Positions 1-8,480 of a DNA stretch of 13,068 bases are shown here, in pieces. The notes under the pieces were generated by a model that was given only the letters and a program-made list of their open reading frames with translations, ran no database searches and was not told the origin of the DNA. The position numbers and the translations under genes were made by a program. Source of the DNA: Acanthaster planci. Lineage: Eukaryota > Echinodermata > Asteroidea > Valvatida > Acanthasteridae. How positions within the stretch are numbered: position 1 is the stretch's first letter; each line of letters begins with the position of its first letter. The stretch lies in contig NW_019091521.1 of the NCBI RefSeq assembly GCF_001949145.1, positions 1,198,710 to 1,211,777 on the forward strand, given 5' to 3'.

Positions 1-36
1 CTTAACAACCTCCTGGAAACTGTTCAATGAATTTGC
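1..36 (-). CDS. NOC2L: NOC2L coding exon 5 (partial, cut by window edge)
   Basis: Twelve codons are visible, residues 187-198: [12 protein letters not shown]. They join exon 4 in phase 0. Human NOC2L has LTPKLFHEVVQAF at this place, so LNSFQEVVK fits. The acceptor is gtgttgtgaaag before position 36, with a pyrimidine-rich stretch upstream on the minus strand. The exon continues past the left edge. Confidence 0.85.
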
Positions 37-3000
37 CTTTCACAACACAAAGAGAGAACAATTTACATAAACATGCAAAAACATGTACTCTGAAACCACC
101 ACTGGCTGCCATAAGCCCCAAATCATTGGCTCTTTATCCCCTGGACAACTTCTCAGATCACCCAATCTCCCAAAATATAGCATTTTCCAGAAAACTAATC
201 CATAAACATTCTTTTCTCTCTAATGTGCATGTCATTAGACTTAAAGTTCCATGTAAAGTCACACGGCCAGGAATGGGCAAGTCTTAAATCCATCAAAAGC
301 TGACAAGAATCACAGATTGGGTTCTAAAACCTACTTATTTATGTGATTGATAATTGTACACAATGCTGGATAATCAGAGAAACTTTCTTATTCAGCATTT
401 ATTTTCCAGATTGTCTGCACCACAGCTAGGACAAGCAACACTCAAAATTCACCTCAAGTTGTTGCCGCCACTTATCCACCATGGCCAGGGTCACATCCTT
501 CCCCTCACGTTTTGGGGGCTTCATTCTGTCGCCGCCAGCAACGTAATCCTCATCATCGCTATCAACTTGCTCCTGCAAAAATACAAACAAACTTTAAAAA
601 AAAAAGTTTGCAAAGGTCATAAGCTACTATCCTTACTGATAAAAATACGCAAGCCATGGGCCCTGACAACATTATTGACTCTTGCAAATTCTTCCAAATT
701 TTTTTTCCAGAGGGATGGCTAGTTTAGTTTGAAATGTAGGCCTATCATAGAACGGTTTGTACATGGGTTTCTTTGTTGCTTAATGTGGGGGTGAGATTGG
801 AGGAAGTTGAAACATCTTTGAAGTATCCACCATCACCAGAGGTTTTGAGGGAACCACAGCAGAAAAGGTGCATGGTACATAAAATGGTACAACTATATTG
901 TACATAAATTGTATTTGCCTGGGGACACCCCTTAAAAATCCCATTTCTTGTGTTCTGTATGTTTTATGCATAAAACCACCACAGAGGTAAGCACAGGATT
1001 TTACAGTTTTCATAAGATTGTTTGAAAAATCCGGAAATAAGAATGATGGAAACATAATATGATGGAAACATCCTGAAATCAGGCAATACCCCTGAAAATT
1101 CCACCCCGTTTATCCACTCCCCCAAGGTCAGTACGTAAAACCGAAATACATTTTTTCAAACTACTTAGAACTGAATCACTTCTTCTGAGGTTTTTGCTCC
1201 TTGCAGACTGATCAAAAGTCCTTTCACAACTTGGGCAAATGCTTCTCAGTAGGTTGCTGGGATGTACATGTATTTGTCAAAGCACAATGCTATTATTACT
1301 ATTAGTCTTGTCAATCACTGCATCATAAGCGTGCACACTCTACTGACTTTGAGCATCCACTGGCTAATATGCAACCTCTGCACCACTTCCAGTGGCAACA
1401 GTTCCATTGTGACACTGTGTACTGTGTACACGATTTAAGTAACATCTCTCTAAGAAACTGGATAGAAGTCAACACACAGCATGCATTTGCAATCAACCTG
1501 AAGTGAGTGCCCTGACCTCGACAAACAAACATGTACTTGGCATGTACAGTATTTGGAGCAGGCGAGGGAGTACTTTTTCTACCAGCGCGACATCACTGTC
1601 GGGCAGAGCTAATCAAGCCAACCCGTGCTTCCCTCTGGCAAATCCTTTCTAATTTCTCACCTCCAGTTTGTCAGGCAGTTCGTGGAGAGCACCTTCCTCG
1701 TCGCTGGATAATTCGTCATCGGAGTCGTCGAAGGCCAACAGCTCCTGGTCATTTTCTTGCAAGAATTTGTAGAATTCTGGGTCAGTTTCCTTGAGTTTCT
1801 CCAAAGACTGCTTGTGTTTGCTCATCTTTTTCCTGTGATTATGAACACAAGATACTCGTAACCAAGAGATTTGGATATTTCACTTCCAAGGCAAACATTT
1901 AGAACATCCAAACAATGCAAGATAAAACCTGCTGTTGAAACTTCAACGGCTAAGAAACTTAACACAAGTTCCAAAGACAACAGTTCTTGACATACCCCAT
2001 ACATTGAGAAGTTTCATTACTTAAGGAAAAGCCTCCTGAATCCAATGGATTGGAGCTATTGAGCTCAACAGGCTTTGAGTCTATAACAAAATAGTGGCAG
2101 ACAAAAACTGTGAGGATATACATTGTGGTACATGTACGTCATAAAACAAGCATCCATATACATGTATGTACATACACTAACCTGACACTAAGGACACAAA
2201 CTAAATGCATTTAAAAATGTTGGCCAATTAAACCCCCGTCTCCATCTCTGAAATTTTGATTTTGGGAAAGCTGTATTAAAAGTAGCAAGCAGTGCAGCTT
2301 TAGAATGAACGTGAACAGCAGGGCTCCAGCCTTCAGCAGGGCTCTAGCCTTAATCAGGGCTTTGAAACTGTTGCTGGTGCTTGCAGAGATGTGGACTTAT
2401 GGAACACTAGTGCCTAGCGGCCCTGGTACATGTACATGTATGTTATGGAGATAAAGCCTGTTTCTGAATTTTTAAAATTTTTTATTAGGTTAGTGCTAAC
2501 TCTCTAGGTATCAAATCCTGCCCTCAGAATGCACATTACCCACTGTAAACATACAGTCTACATGTACTTTGGGAGACATCATGTCATGGATAAAACAGAA
2601 GAATCCACCATAATAATGCAAACACAATTAGTGGCATTACAGGGGATTTGAGACAGCTAGGACTAACCCTGGACCATCCCTTCTCAGTCTTCCAAAATAA
2701 TCTGGGTGATTTTGGAGGTTGAGGAAAATGGCAATAAAGTGTGGCTGATTGCAAAGGACACACGATGTCAAAGTTGTGGGTTAGAATTTGTGTTGGTCAC
2801 GCACAGCCCTACATAAATGCATATCTAGTCACTACTTAAAACTCACCTGTTTCATTAATTGCTTTATTTCATAATATTACTGTGAAGCACATCGAGATGT
2901 GCTATGTGACGCGCTATATAAGAAATGTGTTATTATTATTATTATCTAGATTGTACACAAAATAAATTTGGGATACCATTTTTATGTCTCAACAAAATTT

Positions 3001-5135
3001 GGAAGGACTGAGGCAGGGGGCATACACGTCATACAAGAAATACTGGAGAATTTCCGAGGAGTGAGGCTGAATGCAATTTTTTTGCATGGATACTCAGAGG
3101 AACTTCAAGGATTGAGGATAGTGTCTAGCAAAAACGCCTAGGGGGTTAGGGTTAAGACAGGGTGCAGGGCATTCACTATGTCAGCTCACCCCTCTATAGT
3201 TGTCTCCTCTGGTCCGCCGTATTCCTTTTCACCCACCAACACTTCTTCTTCATCCTCCTCTACCACATCACCTTCCTCATCTTCACTGTCATCATCATCG
3301 TCATCTTCCTCATCCTCCACATTCTTGTCACCATCTTCTCCCACATCTTCCTCAGGATTAGACCATTCGCTCCCAGAGTCCGAGTCAGATGCAGCCATCA
3401 TTTCCTCGGCTGTCATGTCCTCAATCTTCTTCCTGTTGTTTATAAGAAGAGGAAACTGTCTGGGATTACTTTGAATGCACAGGGCACTGAACGACAGAAT
3501 GTGACTGCAGCAAGATTTATCCCGAAGACTTCCACTGTGTGTGTGAAATGTCCCAAAGACATGAAGGTCTGGGCAGCTCAACAGCATGTACAAGTATACA
3601 GCTCTATATGCTTAATTTAAAAAGAGGTTATGTGCCTATTAATTTTATCCCCCATTTTTTGCACCACTCAGACCCCCCCATGCCAATTTTAAAGTAGTAG
3701 TACATGGTGAAGAAAATGCACATTTAATATTAATATCAATAAGGTCATGTGTTCATAAGCTACAGCACTAGTCCACATGCTACATTTTACTACTAAGTAA
3801 TATTTTGTACATGTACATGTAGCTTTCGGTGAGGTTAGGGTTAATACTGTATGCCCGGTCCAAAGTGTATTTGTTTACATTCCACACACAGTCACATGCA
3901 CCCTAGTTCACAAGATTATGATATACAGCAGTGCAGTGTATGCTTTTTTATCTCGGCCTAGCACAATTTACACTTGCAGCAGTTGAACTTGGATTTGGGG
4001 GAGCATGTCAAAATGGTCAAGTTGAAATCACACAGGGTTTGTGCACAGGCTGTCAAATGGCATTGGTACGTGTATACAGAACTCTTTCCATAAACTGCTA
4101 CAGCCTGGGTAAACAGCATCAGCAAGAAAGATTTGAAAAAATAAACTGATAAAATTCCTCAGTCCCAATCATCCCCCACTCATCACAGTGCATATTTATT
4201 GGTTCGTCAGCTGATAAGTTCTCGTTAAAGTTGCCACTGGATACTGCAAGTACAAAGTGAGAGGTAATTGCAGAATACCCCGCCACGCGAAAACACCCCC
4301 TAAAAATCCACGCCTACGTAGTCAAGTGGAGGTTGTTTGACTTCGGGTTATGTTTGCTGTGTCAAGGTATGCCTTGTGTACAGCACTGAAGTCATTCTTG
4401 AGAACAAAGCACTGCAACACAAAGTGAATGGGCATGGCAGAAGAATTTTCCCAAGTCCAATGCGGGTCCCAGGGAGCAGCTACGCGGATATGGGGCCGGG
4501 GATACGAAGTGGGCCATGGGCCTTGTGGATGGAAGTGTGACTCCATATCCGCGTTTCCGTGGCTACGAGGTGGGTAAGGTGAGTGGCGGGGTATTCTGCA
4601 ATTGTGCCCAAATTGACAAAAGTAAAACTGATTAATGTTAGGCATGTTACTTGTTAGCATGGTTAGGCCCTAGGCTAGGCTGGCTATCAGTAATTCCTTC
4701 ATGTTCCAACATCCACTGCCTGCTCGTTGCAAATCACTTCTACTAACTATCCTCTGTATATGCACATACACACGTCATGTACATAGGCCTACATGTACAA
4801 GTATGTAGGCTGGGCCCTGTTCAAAGTCCTGGTCCTGCCAGTATCGTGACAGTGTCTTGCCCAACAGAAGGTGTCGGAAATACATGTCTACACTTTAGAT
4901 AACACAAGTGCATCTACGATGGCGAACAGTCACAACTACCGTACACATGGTCAGCTCAGTACGTGTAAATGTTTGTCGAACTCATACAGGAAAATAATCT
5001 GATCGCTTATCCAGATAGCGGATCTATACTTAATACATGTTTAACAGTTTAAAGGCACCAAGAGGGCAAACACGATTCAATCCTTCTTAAGAAATGGGAA
5101 ACTGCCACCAACCTGTGTGAGCATTTCGATGCCAT
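1..5135 (-). CDS. NOC2L: NOC2L, nucleolar complex protein 2 homolog (5' part, five exons, runs off the left edge)
   Basis: Joining 5113-5135, 3190-3432, 1661-1832, 453-572 and 1-36 on the minus strand gives 594 nt, exactly 198 codons, with no stop. Recognisable NOC2L blocks appear in family order. R8[10 protein letters not shown] matches the basic start and LTVDEF-like segment of the human protein. A Glu/Asp-rich tract covers about residues 35-71. [13 protein letters not shown] (106-118) is nearly identical to the human block. [10 protein letters not shown] (172-181) and SFQEVVK near residue 198 follow. Family knowledge: yeast Noc2p and its homologs act in the nucleolus and nucleoplasm in Noc1-Noc2 and Noc2-Noc3 complexes that mature and export pre-60S ribosomes. 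Vertebrate NOC2L/NIR also binds p53 and histones and blocks histone acetylation. The family is about 700-750 residues long, so only the N-terminal quarter is here and the Noc2 domain is outside. The exon structure is inferred from homology and splice signals, without transcript data. Confidence 0.93.
37..452 (-). other. NOC2L intron 4
   Basis: This is a 416-bp GT-AG intron, phase 0. It is AT-rich. No repeat, RNA gene or second coding exon was recognised. Confidence 0.8.
453..572 (-). CDS. NOC2L: NOC2L coding exon 4: VTLAMVDKW block
   Basis: The exon is 120 nt and encodes residues 147-186, phase 0 at both ends. The acceptor is tatttttgcag before 572 and the donor is GTGAAT at 452. The exon encodes an acidic start ([10 protein letters not shown]), a basic linker (KPPKREGK) and [15 protein letters not shown]. 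The last part aligns with human PVTVAMVERWKQ, which leads into the conserved Noc2 region. Confidence 0.95.
573..1660 (-). other. NOC2L intron 3
   Basis: This is a 1088-bp GT-AG intron, phase 0. It contains a 13-bp tandem motif near 1043-1071 and scattered ACATGTAC words near 1264 and 1530. No coding sequence or structured RNA was recognised. Confidence 0.8.
1043..1071. repeat. Short direct repeat, 13 bp, period 16
   Basis: ATGATGGAAACAT occurs at 1043-1055 and again at 1059-1071, separated by three bases. It is a minor local duplication inside NOC2L intron 3. Confidence 0.8.
1661..1832 (-). CDS. NOC2L: NOC2L coding exon 3: [13 protein letters not shown] block
   Basis: The exon is 172 nt and encodes residues 89-146. 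The acceptor is tcacag before 1832; its first base completes a GGG Gly codon begun in exon 2. The donor is GTGAGA at 1660, phase 0. Basic [14 protein letters not shown] precedes [15 protein letters not shown], the most conserved N-terminal block of the family, then an acidic [12 protein letters not shown] patch and LHELPDKLE. The corresponding human order is [18 protein letters not shown], a DSDSSEEEE patch, then SLPDVLE. This exon gives the firmest identification in the window. Confidence 0.96.
2316..2369. repeat. 18-bp minisatellite, about 2.7 copies
   Basis: CAGCAGGGCTCCAGCCTT (2316-2333) is followed directly by a copy with one change (2334-2351), then by a decayed third copy beginning AATCAGGGCTTT. 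The array lies in NOC2L intron 2. Confidence 0.8.
2836..2945 (+). mobile_element. Retroposon 3' tail with hairpin and TTA microsatellite
   Basis: The stretch has, in order, an AAAACTCACCTGTTTC-like segment, a hairpin AGCACAT-CGAG-ATGTGCT with a perfect 7-bp stem (2886-2903), GCGCTATATAAG, and a terminal (TAT)5 run (2931-2945). A 'TGTGAAGC...GCGCTATATAA' end followed by an ATT repeat is, from memory, a widespread 3' end of non-LTR retrotransposons and their SINE partners in invertebrates. The reverse transcriptase recognises such tails. The 5' limit is unclear and no ORF remains. The element reads on the plus strand, antisense to NOC2L, within intron 2. Confidence 0.65.
3190..3432 (-). CDS. 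NOC2L: NOC2L coding exon 2: acidic tract
   Basis: The exon is 243 nt and encodes residues 8 (last base) to 89 (first two bases). The acceptor has a pyrimidine tract and reads acaacag before 3432. The donor is GTGAGC at 3189. After [20 protein letters not shown] comes a long run of Asp/Glu that includes six consecutive Asp. Acidic stretches of this kind are usual in NOC2L and other nucleolar assembly factors. In NIR the acidic regions have been linked to histone binding. Low-complexity GAN codons make this stretch prone to length polymorphism. The strong antisense ORFs over it are codon-mirror artefacts. Confidence 0.92.
3433..5112 (-). other. NOC2L intron 1
   Basis: This is a 1680-bp GT-AG intron, phase 2. 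It contains an inverted-repeat element (4270-4599), ACATGTA palindromes near 3806-3822 and 4778-4800, and a second TTAGGG-like stretch at 3833-3844. Large first introns are common. No nested gene was recognised. Confidence 0.78.
4266..4603. mobile_element. MITE-like foldback element with perfect terminal inverted repeats
   Basis: The sequence at 4266-4286 is the exact reverse complement of 4583-4603 (21 of 21 bases). If the element itself is GCAGAATACCCCGCCAC...(inverted) at 4270-4599 (330 bp), both sides are flanked by AATT, which could be a 4-bp target duplication. Because AATT is its own complement, it could instead be part of the repeat. A second internal inverted pair, 12 of 12, lies at 4481-4492 and 4543-4554 around CGCGGATATGG. 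No transposase is encoded, as expected for a non-autonomous DNA transposon relic. The interior is GC-richer than the surrounding intron. I do not recognise the family. Confidence 0.72.
5113..5135 (-). CDS. NOC2L: NOC2L coding exon 1 (residues 1-7 and two bases of codon 8)
   Basis: This exon encodes MASKCSH plus the AG of an Arg codon, then a GTTGGT donor at 5112. The two leftover bases pair with the single leading G of exon 2, restoring AGG (Arg). The start is supported by an in-frame TAG at 5232-5234 with no in-frame ATG between it and 5135. The residues resemble the short basic start of human NOC2L. Transcription presumably begins upstream, between about 5136 and 5300, but no TATA box or initiator is clear. 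The exon is very short, so automated prediction could miss it and start instead at the exon 2 methionine (MTAEEMM). Confidence 0.82.
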
Positions 5136-5300
5136 CTCGAATTTCGCACCACGTGTTATTTTGCGGTAGGATCGGTACCCAGGGGACGGCGAAGATCTGC
5201 CTACTCTTAAAATCGATATCTGGGTACCCGTCTATTTTGTTTAGAAATTGCTGAGTAGGCGGGGCATAGGAACACGTGAGGGGGGTTAGTGGTTTTTTTT
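5136..5300 (-). promoter_or_regulatory. Probable NOC2L 5' UTR/promoter region with two E-boxes
   Basis: Perfect CACGTG E-boxes lie at 5150-5155 and 5273-5278, about 15 and 138 bp upstream of the inferred start codon. No TATA box stands out. CACGTG is bound by Myc/Max and USF-type bHLH-zip factors, and Myc is a known activator of ribosome-biogenesis genes. Regulation by that route is an inference. A short inverted repeat built on GGTACC occurs at 5174-5182 and 5220-5228. The transcription start cannot be placed from sequence alone. Confidence 0.45.
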
Positions 5301-7791
5301 TCCGAGATGCTACAAGAACTGCAATTTAAGTTAGTTTGCTGTTGCGGAGCTGCCAACCAAGGCAGTGCAAAGGTTTGTACCTTGAGGGGCTGTTGAAGGC
5401 ATTTGTAATTTTGCATCCAACATGTACGGATCACTGTGCCGCGGTAGGGGGGGGGGGGGCTGGGATACATTTGGCAACATTCCAGTTCCAGTCAGCCTAC
5501 GTCGCGAGCTATATTCAACAACTTCCGGACAAATACACAGCTGGGGCAAATCCTGGAATTGCTTTTTTTCCAGGGGGGGGGTAGGTCCTTCCTAGTTCTT
5601 TGAAGCTCGATTTTTGTGAACCGGGCGGACACATGGGTAATATAAGGACCAATAGTGATTACATTCTGCTGGTGTACAAATAATAACAATTTCAGGATGT
5701 TACCTTAATTAACAAAAATTATTAATATACGTAATTGCATTTTGTTTATTTCATTCATTTTATTTCCGTTTTATTCATTCTTTTTGTTTACGGTGTCAAA
5801 GCAGAGGGGTTGATCCCCACCCCCTACCCTTGATCCCGGCCACTGCAGACACACCAGTGGGCAGGAAATGGGTGACTAATTTGCACTTTCCAATAGCGGA
5901 ATATAGAGAACAAACAGTAAGCCCACACTGGCAAGAGCCTTAGCGGTGTAATGTGGTATACGTCCCCTCTGAGGTTCCTCCGTCCTCTAGGGCAATTAAT
6001 TTAGGGCTTTTTTTGTTCAATCCCCCGACCCCCCATTCACAATGGAGGGTGAGCCAGTCAGAGGGTCAGAAACATTATTAGGGCCAACGTGACATTTAAT
6101 GTATATTTTGTATCGAACAAAACACAAATATGCATCTTCATGTCAAGTTGAAGTTAAAACTACGAATATTAATAGGCCCTAAACTGAAAAGTGCGTTCTG
6201 CTCACACCACAGAGGAACGACACAGAAGGAGTTTCAGCCCAGGCGATAACATCTGGACAATTACCGCTTTCTGACATGTCCTGCGTGGTAAGATCTCATA
6301 ACAACATCAAGTTTCATGCTTGCGCATGTGCTTGTGTTAAGTGGTGTGACCGAAATGTACATCTGCAGTTATTGCCCGTTGATGAACACTTGGTTCTGGA
6401 GTTATTTCGGAAATAAATAGCGCCACGTTGTCAAAAGATCTGTTCTTTCGTTTGAATCTGTTTCATTATGGCGTTTGTATTAAAGTGTCTTTTACGAGAT
6501 CTCACGATTAGGCCTACTCTTTGTGATAAAATAGCGCACGAATTGTTCCTTAGCTTTCTAGTAGAAGTCTACATTTTGTCGGCCAGTTTCAGCCAAATTA
6601 GTGCCAAGTCTTCGAAAACTGATGTAAGAATAAAATTACAAACCTTGCATGGATAATGGGACAGTGCATCAAAATAAAAAAAAAGAAAAGTTTATTCACA
6701 ATAGCAAAAGTAGGTCTAACATCAGGGATTTTCCAATCTCTATTTCCCTTGTCACAGAAAACATTGCAAGCAAAACGCTACAAGTTACTTGGATATTACT
6801 GGCCCTGCTTTTCCAGCTAAGCTGCAGGTAGTAATACAGGCATTTTTAGAATGTTTTCTATTATTCGCCTGACCTGGTGGCGACGATCATCGAGCACTTT
6901 GAAGCGCCAGAGTTGCAACTCCTTCTGTGGGCCTTCCCTGTGCTCACACGTCCCTACCCTTCCATTTCTCAAAAGACTCAGGCCAAACAGGGGAAAGTCT
7001 TTCGATCTGACTCATTTCATTGCATTGAAATGAAATTGTAATATCTGGGCACCGATTAGAAAAAGCAGTGCCATCACCTATTCAAATCAATTATCGTAAA
7101 GTAATGTCATTGTGTCAACTTCTATAAACTCCACACCGCACAACCATGCAACACATAGGAATTTGTCCCAGGCGTTACTATGTATTTCAACATATTTAAA
7201 ACTTCAATTGAAAGTGCCAACATTGGGGGATGGGAACCAGTCCACGGCCCTTTTCCTGGTAAATCTACACGTCTATATGCCCTAAAATGCACTTTAGTCC
7301 CCATTCAGAATTGAGGGCCATTGACGTTTTTGTCCAACAGTTACGCTTTAAATTCTTTAAACATTAGCGTAAGAGCTGTCTTTTACAAGCGCTGATTTCA
7401 TAAATTCTTCAACACACTCGGAGTGGGAATGGAATTTGGCTCTGGAGAAGCAACAGTGATTGACATAGGTGAGACGATCAGCACGTGCCTTTTCTTTGAG
7501 CGGTGAAGAGCAGCATTGAGCAGCGCGCTGGCTCGCCCGTCTGAAGTTACACGAAAACACAAAGAAGTGTCGACAGCTCTCAACTATGAACTGGTCATAT
7601 ATGTGTGACATTAGACTCAAAAGCAGACAAATTCGTCGGCTAAAGAGATATTTCCGTCCATGAGTTCAGGAGAACAAACGCCTGGTTCTGTTTGAAATGG
7701 TAGGGAACTGACGCAACTTCCTTCCCTTGCAGCAGCTGTGCATGAGTCCACCTCGCCCGCCCTGTAATAGCAGCTGACCACCACTGCAGTC
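5301..7791. other. Intergenic stretch without recognised gene
   Basis: Only short open frames of under about 90 codons are present, none with a recognised domain or convincing splice structure. Visible features are a G13 run at 5447-5459, T7 then G9 near 5563-5581, and an AT-rich zone around 5700-5780. No tRNA, rRNA or transposase fragment was found. Confidence 0.6.
5447..5581. repeat. Poly-G tracts
   Basis: There is an uninterrupted run of 13 G at 5447-5459 and one of 9 G at 5573-5581. They are homopolymer tracts, likely variable in length and prone to sequencing error. Together with GGGG at 5543-5546 they could allow quadruplex formation, but the runs are far apart. Confidence 0.7.
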
Positions 7792-7811
7792 GTCAGCTAC
7801 ATGTAGCTGAC
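7792..7811. repeat. Perfect 20-bp palindrome
   Basis: GTCAGCTACATGTAGCTGAC equals its own reverse complement over all 20 bases. A related CAGCTGAC lies just upstream near 7771. It is an extended form of the ACATGT core that recurs across the window. Its function is unknown. Confidence 0.85.
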
Positions 7812-8115
7812 TTGCCACGGACTCACAAACACTCCAAAGAAGTGAGTAGTATGAGCATTGGTGTAAAATGAAACGCATTTGCTGACGCATAGGCCTATCC
7901 TTCCTCGGAAGTTGTTGACGTGTTCATCACTATGACAAAGAAAAGATCAATTGCCGTCGGACAGAATCAGGGAAATGGAGAATTATCAGTCATCAGTTGG
8001 AAGGGGAATCACACAGGAAAAAAATCGATGATGTCACCAAGAACAACTAAGTTTGCCCTATGGTTGCCTGACGGGATGCAAGCTGACAAAGATACTGTGC
8101 CCTTTGTAAAGGTAA

Positions 8116-8169
8116 ACCTTTAGCACTCTGTACCTACAATGAGGAAATAAAAGTCTACCTTTTCAAAAC
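8116..8169 (+). repeat. Diverged dispersed repeat, copy 1
   Basis: ACCTTTAGCACTCTGTACCT through AATGAGGAA matches the copy at 8949 with 28 of 31 bases identical. A looser match continues to TTTTCAAAAC. It directly precedes the T-rich retroelement-like tail. Confidence 0.7.
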
Positions 8170-8480
8170 AATTTGTTTTAAATTAAAATATGTACCTGTG
8201 TTTTCAGTTCTTTTTTCTTTAGTACCTTAGATTAAATGTTACCCTGATTAGCTTTTGTTTATTATTTTCCCATGTACATTTCTATTACTATTATTAATTT
8301 TAGTTTAATTGTTTCGAGTATTATATGTTTAACTGTTTTTTATGTTCAGATTTAATTCAAATCCTGACCTTTGTTTACCCTTTTTAAATCTTAGTTTTAT
8401 AATTGCTGGGCTCCAATGGAAATCAGCTTCGGCTGTTTGGATTTACCCTGGGTAAAAGAATAATAGAACAATAATAACAT
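8170..8480 (+). mobile_element. Retroelement-like 3' untranslated tail
   Basis: A T-rich region (8170-8400) leads to GGGCTCCAATGGAAATCAGC-TTCG-GCTGTTTGGATTTACCCTGGGTAAAAGAATAATAG-type sequence ending with an AATAATAA run near 8480. The small stem CAGC-TTCG-GCTG (8424-8435) with a UUCG-type loop, followed by a 'CCCTGG.TAAA' motif and an A/T repeat, resembles 3' UTRs of non-LTR retrotransposons in marine invertebrates. This call is from recall of the pattern, not from an alignment. No reverse transcriptase is adjacent, so if correct it is a 5'-truncated copy. Confidence 0.5.

Larger units (their letters stand above)
1833..3189 (-). other. NOC2L intron 2
   Basis: This is a 1357-bp GT-AG intron, phase 2. 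It holds an 18-bp minisatellite (2316-2369), several TACATGTA palindromes (2128-2172, 2426-2443, 2560-2570), a retroposon 3' tail (2836-2945) and a TTAGGG-like stretch at 3144-3155. Confidence 0.8.

Noticed and set aside
2520-2585. Possible C/D-box snoRNA on the minus strand in intron 2 (ATGATGT then CTGA)
   Set aside because: Box C deviates from consensus, spacing is short and no terminal stem can be formed.
3162-3620. Plus-strand open frames of 98-152 codons opposite NOC2L exon 2 (Ser-rich or hydrophobic)
   Set aside because: They are reverse-complement shadows of the GAN-rich acidic exon. The minus strand has matching splice sites and a family match.
3144-3844. GGTTAGGGTTAA at 3144-3155 and 3833-3844 as interstitial telomere repeats
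   Set aside because: Each is only about two hexamers long, too short to distinguish from chance.
5336-5584. 82-codon plus-strand frame with Gly runs
   Set aside because: The Gly runs come from the poly-G tracts, and the frame overlaps nothing recognisable.
6405-6419. TTATTTCGGAAATAA inverted repeat as a regulatory site
   Set aside because: The AT-rich 7-bp arms occur often by chance and there is no adjacent gene start.
7357-7620. 87-codon minus-strand frame with several cysteines
   Set aside because: No family resemblance, splice context or spacing of a known cysteine motif was seen.
7920-8123. 67-codon plus-strand frame followed by AATAAA at 8144
   Set aside because: No recognised domain, no upstream exon or promoter. 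The AATAAA lies inside a diverged repeat copy, so the signal is probably chance.
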